Shown here in pieces: positions 35,738 through 43,620 of a stretch of DNA of 64,000 nucleotides. The stretch spans positions 1 through 64,000 of the forward strand of contig BLLU01000033.1 of the NCBI GenBank assembly GCA_011959105.1, given 5' to 3'. Both the position numbers and the translations under genes were made by a program. The notes beneath the pieces were generated by a model that saw only the letters and a program-made list of their open reading frames with translations, did not search any database and was not told the DNA's origin. This DNA is from Lachnospiraceae bacterium. Its GTDB lineage: Bacteria; Bacillota; Clostridia; Lachnospirales; Lachnospiraceae. Each line of letters starts with the position of its first letter. Positions within the stretch are counted from its first letter, which is position 1.

Positions 35738-36685
35738 ATGACGGAAGTGATTTTATGTTTGGATATCGGAGGGACAAATTGCCGGTTCGGATTGGTGGAC
35801 CGGGAAAGTCAGATCTACGGGCAAAAGATAACAGCCACGGCGGCTCTGGCAGAACAGGGTTTTATGGAGGGTCTGGTGGAACGGCTGCTCAGATATGTCA
35901 CCCGGTTTGGGGAGCAGTTTCGGATTCGAGCCATATCTCTGGGTTTTCCTTCCACCATCGACCGTACCAGGCGATGCGTGCTTTCCACGCCGAATATCCC
36001 GGGACTGGATAATATTCCCGTGGTAGATTATCTGAAAGAGCGGATGCAAATGCCCGTTTTTTTGGAGCGGGATGTGAATATGCTTCTTCTGCATGATATA
36101 AAATGCTTCGGTCTGCTGGGGGAAAAGATCGTGGTGGGCATATATTTCGGCACGGGTATCGGAAACGGGATATTTATCAACGGGGATCTGCTGTACGGAA
36201 GAAACGGCGTGGCGGGGGAACTGGGGCATATCCCCCAGCTTCAATCCCATAATCAATGCGGCTGCGGCAATCCCAGCTGTGTGGAGGCCATGGGAGGGGG
36301 AAAGTATCTGGAAGAATTGTGCGAAAGGGAATTTCCGGGGACCAGGATCAAGGATGTTTACAGGCTTCACAGGGACAGGCCCCAGATCCGGGCCCAGGTG
36401 GAAGCCATGGGAGCCGCGGTGGCCTGTGAAGTGAATATCCTGGACCCCGATTATGTGATTTTAGGCGGCGGACTTCTGCAGATGGCGGATTTTCCTGTGG
36501 ATCTGCTGGAGCAGTATATTCGAAAGCATACCAGGAAGCCCCATCCGGAGCGGAATCTGCGGCTCCTTTTCTCGCAGGCCGGTCAGGAAAACGGAGTGAT
36601 CGGCGCGGGAATCTACGGATGGAGGATGCTTTCCCAGCAACGCTTCTGTTCGGAATCCGGTTCGGCCGTTCCCGCCAGAGCATAG
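35738..36685 (+). CDS. ROK-family sugar kinase
   Basis: A 315-residue ROK protein without a helix-turn-helix, so a kinase rather than a regulator. The phosphate loop LDIGGTNCRFGLVD is at residues 8-21. The active-site and zinc signature includes GELGHIPQ (about 160) and CGCGNPSCVEAMGGG (about 172-186). It probably phosphorylates glucose, fructose or mannose at O6. Its 3' end overlaps the 3' end of the convergent activase gene by 73 bp, with no terminator between them. A LacI-type operator lies upstream. Confidence 0.9.
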   Translation: MTEVILCLDIGGTNCRFGLVDRESQIYGQKITATAALAEQGFMEGLVERLLRYVTRFGEQFRIRAISLGFPSTIDRTRRCVLSTPNIPGLDNIPVVDYLKERMQMPVFLERDVNMLLLHDIKCFGLLGEKIVVGIYFGTGIGNGIFINGDLLYGRNGVAGELGHIPQLQSHNQCGCGNPSCVEAMGGGKYLEELCEREFPGTRIKDVYRLHRDRPQIRAQVEAMGAAVACEVNILDPDYVILGGGLLQMADFPVDLLEQYIRKHTRKPHPERNLRLLFSQAGQENGVIGAGIYGWRMLSQQRFCSESGSAVPARA

Positions 36686-37482
36686 GGCAGACCCAGTTCT
36701 TCCCATTTGCCTGCGCCCAGAGAATGGTAGGGCATAATTTCGGTTTTGCGGATGCAGGAATGGGTCTTTGCCAGGAGGGCCGCCTGTGCCAAATGTTCCT
36801 GCAGATCATTGATGCCCGGGATGATGGGCAGACGCAGCACCACGGGTTTGGAAACCTCCTGCAGACGATGCAGGCTGTGCTCCCAGAGAGGGCCGCAGGC
36901 CTGTGTACAACGCTGCAGTTCTTCCGGATCCGTGAGTTTATAATCCAGCAGAAACAGATCAGTCAGAGGAAGCAGGGCTTCCAGCACAGAGGGGGAAATG
37001 TAGCCATTGGTTTCCAGACAGGTGTGAATCTGTTCCTGCCGGGCCAGGGAAAGCAGTTCCAGGAGAAAATCCGGCTGCAGGGTGGGTTCTCCGCCGGAAA
37101 TGGTAAGGCCGCCTTCCGTTCCGTAATAGGGAAGGTCTCTCAGTACCACTTCCATGACTTGCCGGGGATCGGCCTCATAGCCTGAAATTTTCAGAGCCCC
37201 GGAGGGGCAGGAGTCCGCGCAGGCTCCGCAGGCGGTGCAGGCGGCAAAATCCACTCTGTGGAGGCCCTCTGAAAAACGGTGGACCTGCCGGGGGCATTCT
37301 GCGGCGCATTGCCCGCAGCCGGTGCATAGCTGGGAGACGTACCGAAGCTGGGGCTGCATACGGAAGGACTCCGGATTGTGGCACCAGGCACAGCGGAGCT
37401 GGCAGCCCTTAAAGAAGACGGTGGTTCGAATGCCCGGACCGTCATGATAGCAGAAACGTTGTATGTCGAAGATGATTCCCAT
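36613..37482 (-). CDS. glycyl-radical enzyme activating enzyme (radical SAM)
   Basis: A 289-residue radical SAM activase. It has the motif KGCQLRCAWCHNPES (Cys 27, 31, 34) and, inserted after it, two ferredoxin-like four-Cys clusters (CTGCGQCAAECP and CTACGACADSCP). This layout belongs to activases of dehydratase/lyase-type glycyl radical enzymes rather than the shorter pyruvate formate-lyase activase. The GGEPTLQ motif for SAM binding is near residue 133. It is divergently placed from the glycyl radical enzyme gene, and the two share a 110-bp control region with a LacI-type operator, so it almost certainly activates that enzyme. The reaction needs anaerobic conditions. Confidence 0.92.
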   Translation of the reverse strand: MGIIFDIQRFCYHDGPGIRTTVFFKGCQLRCAWCHNPESFRMQPQLRYVSQLCTGCGQCAAECPRQVHRFSEGLHRVDFAACTACGACADSCPSGALKISGYEADPRQVMEVVLRDLPYYGTEGGLTISGGEPTLQPDFLLELLSLARQEQIHTCLETNGYISPSVLEALLPLTDLFLLDYKLTDPEELQRCTQACGPLWEHSLHRLQEVSKPVVLRLPIIPGINDLQEHLAQAALLAKTHSCIRKTEIMPYHSLGAGKWEELGLPYALAGTAEPDSEQKRCWESILHP

Positions 37483-37497
37483 AAGATTCCTTTCTAA

Positions 37498-37555
37498 TTG
37501 AGTAAACGTTTAATCAAGGTATTTTTATCATAAGTCAAAAGGAATGATCTGTCAA
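37498..37555 (-). promoter_or_regulatory. divergent control region with LacI-type operator
   Basis: On the minus strand TTGACA (37555-37550), a 17-bp spacer and TATGAT (37532-37527) form a near-consensus promoter for the activase gene. TTGAGTAAACGTTTAATCAA (37498-37517), the most symmetric operator of the locus, begins at about +3. For the plus strand, TTGAGT within the operator and TATTTT 16 bp further could serve the radical enzyme gene, so one site could control both. Confidence 0.78.
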
Positions 37556-37592
37556 TGAAAATTCCCGTAGGCCGGGAGCAGGGAGGTAGAAT

Positions 37593-39791
37593 ATGACATT
37601 TTATGAGTATATAAAGGAGTTCACAGAGGTGTACAGAAGCTGCGGAGAAGAAAGCAGCGCAGTCAGGGAGGCCAAATGTGTGGAGGTAATGAGCCGGTAT
37701 ATGTTTTTGCCGGTAAAGCCCGAAGATACGCTGGCGGGAAGGCTGAGGATTCTTCCGGTGGGATTTTCCAATGAGCCGCTTCTGGGCAGGAGCGTGGGAT
37801 TTTTCCATGATGAGGCCAGAGCATGGGAGGCCCTGGAGGCGGAGGGAGCGGACAAGACCCGGAAGGAGGAGGTGCGCGGCCTTCTGGCGTACTGGAAGAC
37901 CCAGGAAACCAGGCATCTTCTGCGCAGCCGGTATCCCCGGGACATAGCGGAAGCCATGCCGGAGGATATCTATTGGGAGCATTCTCAGGTGGCTTTTCCT
38001 CTGTACAGAGTGGTGGGGGCTTATCTGGACTATGATAAGCTGCTGCATCTGGGGCTTGGGGGAATGAAGCAGGAGATTGGGCGCCTGCAGAAAAAGGCTC
38101 TGGAGGAGGGAGGGGACATATCCTTTTATAAAGCCTGCGGCATGGCTCTGGATACCCTTTCCGGGGTGTGCAGGCAATATGGGAACCGGCTTCGCGGAGA
38201 GGGCCGGGAGGATCTGGCCCAGGTGATGGAAAAGATCGCCTGGGAGCCGCCAATGTCCTTTCGGGAGGCTTTGCAGCTGGCGTGGCTGTACAGCCTGATC
38301 AGCGGTGTGCTGAATTACGGCAGAATGGATGATTACCTGGGGGAGTATCTGGAGCGTGACCTGGCGGCGGGAAGTCTTTCCCAGGAGGAGGCGCTGGAGC
38401 ATTTGTGCTGTCTGTGGAGGCTTATGGATGCCCGGAAAACCGTGTTTCACGGCCGGGTAATTATCGGCGGCAGGGGGCGGCGCAATGAGCCTGCGGCGGA
38501 TCGCTTTGCGCTGCTGGCCATGGAAGCCTCCCGGATCGTAGCCGAGGCGGAGCCTCAGCTGTCTCTGCGCTTTTATCAGGGGCAGAATCCGGCGCTGATG
38601 GAAAAGGCGCTGGATGTGATCGGAGAGGGAAAGATTTATCCCATGCTTTATAATGACGATGTGAATATTCCGTCGGTGCAGAAAGCCTTTGAGGTGACGG
38701 AAAAGGAGGCGGAGGACTATGTGTTTTTCGGCTGCGGGGAATATGTGCTGAACAGGAAAAGCCTGGGCTCTCCCAACGGCATAATCAATCTGCTGAAAGC
38801 GCTGGAGGTCACCATTTTTGACGGACAGGATATATGGGAGGATAAGCCTCTGGGTCTGAAGCTGGGAAGCCTGGCAGATTTTGAGACCTTTGAAGATTTT
38901 TACGGCGCATATAAAAAGCAGCTGTGCCGTTATTTTGACGTGCTGGCCCGACAGGAGCAGATGGAATACGATATCTGCAATGAGGCGGGGGCATTTTTGT
39001 TTATCAGTATGCTGATGGACGACTGCCTGGAGAGGGGAAAGGGCATCTGCGGAGGCGGCGTGAGATACCTGGGCGGAACCCTGGAAACCTATGGAAATAT
39101 CAATACGGCCAACAGTCTCTATGCCATTAAGGATGTGGTATATGACCGGAAACGGATGTCGGCAGAAAGGCTGATGGAGGCGCTTCGGGCTGATTTTCAG
39201 GGATATGAAAAGGAGAGAAAGATTCTGCTGGAGGCAGAGAAATACGGCAACGATCTGGAAGGCGTGGACCAGATGGCCAGGGATCTGCATGCATTTGTCT
39301 GTACTGCCGTGCGGGAAAGAAAAAGGCTTACAAATATGCATTCTTATATGGTGGTAATCATCAATAATGAGGCAAATACAGTGTTGGGAAGATTCACGGC
39401 GGCTTCCGCGGACGGCAGACGATCCGGAGAACCCATGGCAAACGCCAATAACCCGGCGGGAGGAACGGATCGAAACGGAGCCACGGCCATGCTGAATTCC
39501 CTCGTGAAGCTGCGCACGGATATCCATGCGGGAGCAGTGCAGAATATGACCTTTTCCAGAGAGTTGTTCGGGGAAAACAGAAAGATTCTGGAACAGCTGC
39601 TGCGGACTTATTTTGCCAATGGGGGACAGCAGGCCATGATCAATGTACTGGGCCGGGAGGATCTGGTGAAAGCCATGGAAAGACCTCAGGATTATGGGCA
39701 TCTTTTGGTACGTGTTGGAGGCTTTTCGGCCAGGTTTGTGACATTGGCGCCGGATGTGCAGAGAGAAATCGCCTCCCGGACGCTCTATTAA
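37593..39791 (+). CDS. glycyl radical enzyme, PFL/dehydratase-like, substrate unknown
   Basis: A 732-residue glycyl radical enzyme, somewhat shorter than the usual 780-850. The radical-bearing glycine is in RVGGFSARF (Gly 710, 22 residues from the end). The active-site cysteine is Cys 381 in FGCGEYV, following the family stretch YNDDVNIPSVQKAF. The Cys-x-Glu pattern (Glu 383) is that of diol dehydratases and C-X lyases, not of pyruvate formate-lyase, which has Cys-Cys. The subfamily-typical GCVEP is replaced by GCGEY. No microcompartment genes are nearby. It sits in a glycan operon under a LacI-type operator, so a sugar-derived diol or similar substrate is likely (inference). MATE follows. 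Confidence 0.88.
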   Translation: MTFYEYIKEFTEVYRSCGEESSAVREAKCVEVMSRYMFLPVKPEDTLAGRLRILPVGFSNEPLLGRSVGFFHDEARAWEALEAEGADKTRKEEVRGLLAYWKTQETRHLLRSRYPRDIAEAMPEDIYWEHSQVAFPLYRVVGAYLDYDKLLHLGLGGMKQEIGRLQKKALEEGGDISFYKACGMALDTLSGVCRQYGNRLRGEGREDLAQVMEKIAWEPPMSFREALQLAWLYSLISGVLNYGRMDDYLGEYLERDLAAGSLSQEEALEHLCCLWRLMDARKTVFHGRVIIGGRGRRNEPAADRFALLAMEASRIVAEAEPQLSLRFYQGQNPALMEKALDVIGEGKIYPMLYNDDVNIPSVQKAFEVTEKEAEDYVFFGCGEYVLNRKSLGSPNGIINLLKALEVTIFDGQDIWEDKPLGLKLGSLADFETFEDFYGAYKKQLCRYFDVLARQEQMEYDICNEAGAFLFISMLMDDCLERGKGICGGGVRYLGGTLETYGNINTANSLYAIKDVVYDRKRMSAERLMEALRADFQGYEKERKILLEAEKYGNDLEGVDQMARDLHAFVCTAVRERKRLTNMHSYMVVIINNEANTVLGRFTAASADGRRSGEPMANANNPAGGTDRNGATAMLNSLVKLRTDIHAGAVQNMTFSRELFGENRKILEQLLRTYFANGGQQAMINVLGREDLVKAMERPQDYGHLLVRVGGFSARFVTLAPDVQREIASRTLY

Positions 39792-39822
39792 TAAGGCTGT
39801 TTCCGGCCGGAGAGGGATAGAC

Positions 39823-41178
39823 ATGCATACAAAGAAAGCGCGGATTCAAAACGGAACGATGGATATGACAGAGGGAAGGGCTGCCTCTCTATTGCTGCGG
39901 TTTACGATTCCGCTGCTGGCGGGGAATGTTTTTCAGCAGTTCTATAACCTGGTGGATTCCATTGTGGTGGGAAGATTTGTGGGAAGCAATGAACTGGGAG
40001 GAATCGGCTGTACAGGTTCCATCAATTATCTGATTTTTTCCATCGGCTATGGAATGTCTGCCGGGGTGGGCATTCAGATAGCCATGCTGTTTGGAGCCGG
40101 GGAGCGGGAGCGGCTGACCAAGGCTATCTACAACAGCTTTTATGTGCTGACGGGGGCGGCCATGCTTATCACCCTGACTGGTTTTTTGGGGGCGGAATAT
40201 ATTCTGGGTCTTATGGATACGCCGCCGGGGGTGATGTCCTACGGGGTCACCTATCTACGGCTGACGGCTCTGGGGAGCATTGCCGGCATTATGTATAACG
40301 GGTTTTCCTCCATCATGAGGGCTTTTGGGGATACGTCCACACCGCTGGCGATTCTGGTAGCTGCCTGCGTCTGTAATGTGGTGCTGGATTTGATTCTGGT
40401 ATTGGGTTTTCGGATGGGGGTGGCCGGCGTGGCAGCCGCCACAGTGGCGGCTCAGCTGCTGGCGGCGGTGGTAAGTTTTCTCTGCGCTTACAGAAGAATC
40501 CCCTGCTTCCGCTTTGAACGGCAGGCACTTGTCCCGGACCGGGAGCTGATCGGACAGTGTATGAGACTGGGGCTTCCCATTGCCGCGCAGAACGCACTGA
40601 TTGCGTTGTCCTGTATGGTTCTGCAGGCGGTGGTCAACGGATTCGGGGAAAAGGTGGTCACAGCCAATACAGCCGTGGCCAAGATCGAACAGTTGGTAAT
40701 GCAGCCCTACAATTCCTTGAGCAGTGCGCTGTCCGCCTTTACCGGGCAGAATATGGGGGCTGGCAAGAAGGAGCGGGTGAGCCGGGGCTTTCGGACAGGG
40801 CTTGTGTTTATCGGGGGTGTCAGCCTGCTTATGCTTCTGGTGATGCAATTTTTCGGCCGTAATATTTTATCCGTTTTTGTGAAAGACGGGGATGTGATAG
40901 AAATTGGCATGAACGCCCTGAGGATTACCAGCTTTTTCTACATTTTTCTGGGACTGATCTATGTGGTGAGAGGAATCTTGAACGGCGCGGGGGACAAGGT
41001 GTATTCCGGGATGAACGGCATAGTGGAATTGTGCTGCAGAATCGGCCTGGCCGCGCCGCTGACGCGGATTCCCGCCATAGGGATGTGGGGATGTTTTTTA
41101 TGCAGCGGATTGACCTGGATGATTACGGGGCTGCTGAGTCTGCGGCGGTATCTGGGAGGAAAGTGGCAGAAAGCATAA
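39823..41178 (+). CDS. MATE-family efflux transporter
   Basis: About 451 residues with 12 hydrophobic spans in two similar halves. It starts with the typical GRAASLLLRFTIPLLAGNVFQQFYNLVDSIVVG and is like the DinF/NorM-type multidrug and toxin extruders that use Na or H gradients. ATG at 39823 follows AGAGGGA. It comes 31 bp after the radical enzyme gene, so it may be cotranscribed and could export an unwanted or end product of the pathway. That role is speculative. A strong bidirectional terminator follows. Confidence 0.9.
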   Translation: MHTKKARIQNGTMDMTEGRAASLLLRFTIPLLAGNVFQQFYNLVDSIVVGRFVGSNELGGIGCTGSINYLIFSIGYGMSAGVGIQIAMLFGAGERERLTKAIYNSFYVLTGAAMLITLTGFLGAEYILGLMDTPPGVMSYGVTYLRLTALGSIAGIMYNGFSSIMRAFGDTSTPLAILVAACVCNVVLDLILVLGFRMGVAGVAAATVAAQLLAAVVSFLCAYRRIPCFRFERQALVPDRELIGQCMRLGLPIAAQNALIALSCMVLQAVVNGFGEKVVTANTAVAKIEQLVMQPYNSLSSALSAFTGQNMGAGKKERVSRGFRTGLVFIGGVSLLMLLVMQFFGRNILSVFVKDGDVIEIGMNALRITSFFYIFLGLIYVVRGILNGAGDKVYSGMNGIVELCCRIGLAAPLTRIPAIGMWGCFLCSGLTWMITGLLSLRRYLGGKWQKA

Positions 41179-41199
41179 TTTCGGCTGGAACGGAAAGGG

Positions 41200-41246
41200 G
41201 AGGCTGCCGCGCAATAGTGCTCTGATTGTGCGGCAGCCTCCTCTTT
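41200..41246. terminator. bidirectional intrinsic terminator
   Basis: GAGGCTGCCGCGCAAT (41200-41215) pairs with ATTGTGCGGCAGCCTC (41225-41240) with one mismatch and is followed by CTCTTTACTT. It lies between the convergent MATE and dehydrogenase genes and can serve both. Confidence 0.8.
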
Positions 41247-41279
41247 ACTTATAATAGGCAGTACTTAAGGGGAAACAGC

Positions 41280-42266
41280 TTAATCCCCGGGAAACAGAAT
41301 CCCCGCATCCCTGCGTGCCTCTTCTATGATCTGTGTGACCGTCAGCGTAATGTCCAGCCGGGCATAAACGGATTCATAATCTTCCGTCAGCATCAGCCTC
41401 GTCAATTCCCGCACTTCATAATACCAGCGGTCAGGATTCACCTGTTCGTTGTAGATGCGGTCGTCTCCTTTTGTCACCACCCGCACCTGGGCCAGGCCGT
41501 TGGAGCCGTCCTGTATATAGATATATCCCTGTTCGCCTTCGATCTGAAAGGAATTTACGCCCCAGGTATCCTTTGCTCCGGCGTTGGTGGATACAAAGTT
41601 CTCATATTGCATCAGCATCACGCCGGAGGTGTCAGCCAGTTCCCCGTAACGATTCGGATAATATACAGCTTTTTCAGGCTTGCCAAACAATGCCGCATTG
41701 AGATAAACATTGTAGAAATTAATATCCATAAGGCAGCCCCCTGCGTACTTGGGATTAAAGATATTGGGCGTCTCGCCTTTCAGAACGGCGTCATAACGGC
41801 TGGAATATTGGCTGTAATTGGACAGCACCAGCTTTACTCTGCCCACCTTGGGAAGTTCGCGTTTCAGAATGTGGTAATTCGGGAGAAACGTGGTAGGAGC
41901 GGCTTCCACAAGAAACAGATGTTTTTCCTTTGCCAGACGGATCAGTTCTTCTGCATGGCTTGCCCTGGTGCAGAAAGGCTTTTCCAATATTACATGTTTC
42001 CCGGCCAGAAGGGCCTTTTTGGCCTGTTCATAATGTAAAAGATTGGGAGTGGCAATATAGACCGTGTTGATTTCATCGGCGCCCAGAAAGGCGTCCATGT
42101 CTGTATAAACACGGCTGCAGCCGTATTGGGCCGCAAGTTCCCTTCCCTTTTCTTCCGTCCTGGAATATACGGCGGCGAGATATATGCCCTCCGTATTTTT
42201 CACATGATCCAGGATAGAATGTACGATCACACCGGAACCAATGGTTCCCAGCTTGATTTTTTTCAT
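41280..42266 (-). CDS. Gfo/Idh/MocA-family oxidoreductase
   Basis: A 328-residue NAD(P)-dependent dehydrogenase of the Gfo/Idh/MocA family. The Rossmann start is KLGTIGSGVIVHSILDHV. The family catalytic motif EKPF is in HVILEKPFCTRA near residue 93, and the C-terminal alpha/beta substrate domain is complete. It is second in a two-gene minus-strand operon with a similar enzyme at 42298. Members oxidise sugars or polyols, often to lactones or keto sugars. The substrate is unknown, but it lies next to sugar-processing genes under a LacI-type operator. Confidence 0.88.
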   Translation of the reverse strand: MKKIKLGTIGSGVIVHSILDHVKNTEGIYLAAVYSRTEEKGRELAAQYGCSRVYTDMDAFLGADEINTVYIATPNLLHYEQAKKALLAGKHVILEKPFCTRASHAEELIRLAKEKHLFLVEAAPTTFLPNYHILKRELPKVGRVKLVLSNYSQYSSRYDAVLKGETPNIFNPKYAGGCLMDINFYNVYLNAALFGKPEKAVYYPNRYGELADTSGVMLMQYENFVSTNAGAKDTWGVNSFQIEGEQGYIYIQDGSNGLAQVRVVTKGDDRIYNEQVNPDRWYYEVRELTRLMLTEDYESVYARLDITLTVTQIIEEARRDAGILFPGD

Positions 42267-42297
42267 CGCAGTACCTCCCCGGTCCTATCAGGACAGT

Positions 42298-43320
42298 CTA
42301 TATTTTTTCATGGGATTGGGCAACCTTCGTGGCTTCCTCAAGAATCTCCAGAACCCGGATCACCTCTTCGTCCTTCACACATTTCTCCCCGTTTCCCGAA
42401 ATGGCGTCGATCATGCTGTCATAGATCCTTTCATAATGGGCGCATCCCACGGGAACCTTTTCCGTGATTTTTTCACCGGCTTCATTTATGTAGAGCAGAG
42501 TTCCCCAGCGGTCTTCCGGCGCAGGCTGTGTGTTGATTTGATGTCTGCCCGTCACTTTCTTTTTACCGGAGTTGTGGATTACGGGAGGCAGTGTAAAGCT
42601 GCCTTTCGTGCCGTGCAGCGTAAAGCGCGGATAATCGATCAGCACACACATGCTGGTGTTCACCGAAGCCTTGGCGTTGCCGTACAAAAATTCAAGATCA
42701 TAATAGTCGTCGCCCACGCCGGGATGATGAATGCTGCGGACATCCAGCCGCACCTGATCCGGCATTCCCCAAAGACTTATGATCTGATCCACCGTATGTA
42801 CGCCCAGATTATACAGAGTGCCCAGATGATCGTACCAGCCATTGGTCTTAAAATAATCATAATGGCTTTCCAGACGCACGGGCTGCCCCAGCTTTCCTGA
42901 TTCCAGGACTTCCTTCACAGCCAAGAAATCCGCGTCGAAGCGTCGGTTCTGATTGGGCATGCACACCAGTCCCTTTTCCTTTGCCAGAGCAAAAACCTGT
43001 CTGGCTTCTTCGGCCGTGGGTGCAAAGGGCTTCTCAATCAGAGCGTGCTTTCCGGCATTCAAAATTTCCTTTGCATAGGACACATGAAATTGGTCGGGAG
43101 CGGCCACCACTACCAGATCCACCGCGTCATCCTGCAGGACCTCATTAAAATCCGTGGTGAAAATGATTTCCGGGTAAAAGGGTTCATATTCGGCAAACTG
43201 CGGAATATCTTCCTGACGGCGGTAGACATATTTTACCCGCACATCCTCCCTGTTTTCCACATAGGGAATATGATATTCCCGGACGCTGACTCCAAAACCC
43301 ACATAAGCAACAGTAATCAT
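42298..43320 (-). CDS. Gfo/Idh/MocA-family oxidoreductase
   Basis: A 340-residue dehydrogenase of the same family, different in subgroup from the next gene. The Rossmann start is TVAYVGFGVSVREYHIPYV; EKPFAPTAEEA lies near residue 96; the His-containing LYNLGVHTVDQIISLWG near 181 fits the catalytic region. ATG at 43320 is supported by AAAGGAGGT; upstream in-frame starts lie in the promoter and are rejected. First gene of the dehydrogenase operon. It could work on the same sugar as the second enzyme, one oxidising and one reducing, as in some inositol or anhydro-sugar routes (speculative). Confidence 0.88.
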   Translation of the reverse strand: MITVAYVGFGVSVREYHIPYVENREDVRVKYVYRRQEDIPQFAEYEPFYPEIIFTTDFNEVLQDDAVDLVVVAAPDQFHVSYAKEILNAGKHALIEKPFAPTAEEARQVFALAKEKGLVCMPNQNRRFDADFLAVKEVLESGKLGQPVRLESHYDYFKTNGWYDHLGTLYNLGVHTVDQIISLWGMPDQVRLDVRSIHHPGVGDDYYDLEFLYGNAKASVNTSMCVLIDYPRFTLHGTKGSFTLPPVIHNSGKKKVTGRHQINTQPAPEDRWGTLLYINEAGEKITEKVPVGCAHYERIYDSMIDAISGNGEKCVKDEEVIRVLEILEEATKVAQSHEKI

Positions 43321-43335
43321 AAAAGTACCTCCTTT

Positions 43336-43386
43336 GAGAAATCGTTTACCCGAATTGATTGTATCCTTTTTTTGGGGACCTGTCAA
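43336..43386 (-). promoter_or_regulatory. promoter and LacI-type operator of the dehydrogenase operon
   Basis: On the minus strand TTGACA (43386-43381), a 17-bp spacer and TACAAT (43363-43358). GGGTAAACGATTTCTC (43351-43336) begins at the start point, matching the arrangement at 5193 and 37498. The ribosome site AAAGGAGGT follows directly. Confidence 0.78.
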
Positions 43387-43477
43387 TCTGTTTTTCCGAG
43401 AACAATCTGTTTTCAATCTGCTATTCCCAAGAAGGGATTAAAATTTCTGTAAGGGTTCAGCGATCTGTTGGTTTTTC

Positions 43478-43536
43478 TTGACTTTCCCCACAGGCCATGT
43501 TATCCTTGATTTACAATAAATGAAATCGTTTACCCA
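43478..43536 (+). promoter_or_regulatory. promoter and LacI-type operator before the GH13-like genes
   Basis: TTGACT (43478) and TATCCT (43502) are 18 bp apart; TACAAT (43513) is an alternative -10. GAAATCGTTTACCC (43523-43536) is the same operator sequence as at 43336, in the opposite orientation, 85 bp before the start codon. Confidence 0.62.
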
Positions 43537-43620
43537 AACGATAGGATTGCCGGTTACTTAAAAATACGGATTAATTGCCCAAGAGGGTTTGTAAACACCA
43601 GCGGGCGCGGGGGTATAGAA

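Noticed and set aside
37494..39824. A 776-codon open frame on the minus strand
   Set aside because: It is the antisense shadow of the glycyl radical enzyme gene, has no ribosome site, and its product looks like no protein family. GC-rich third positions of the real gene keep it open.
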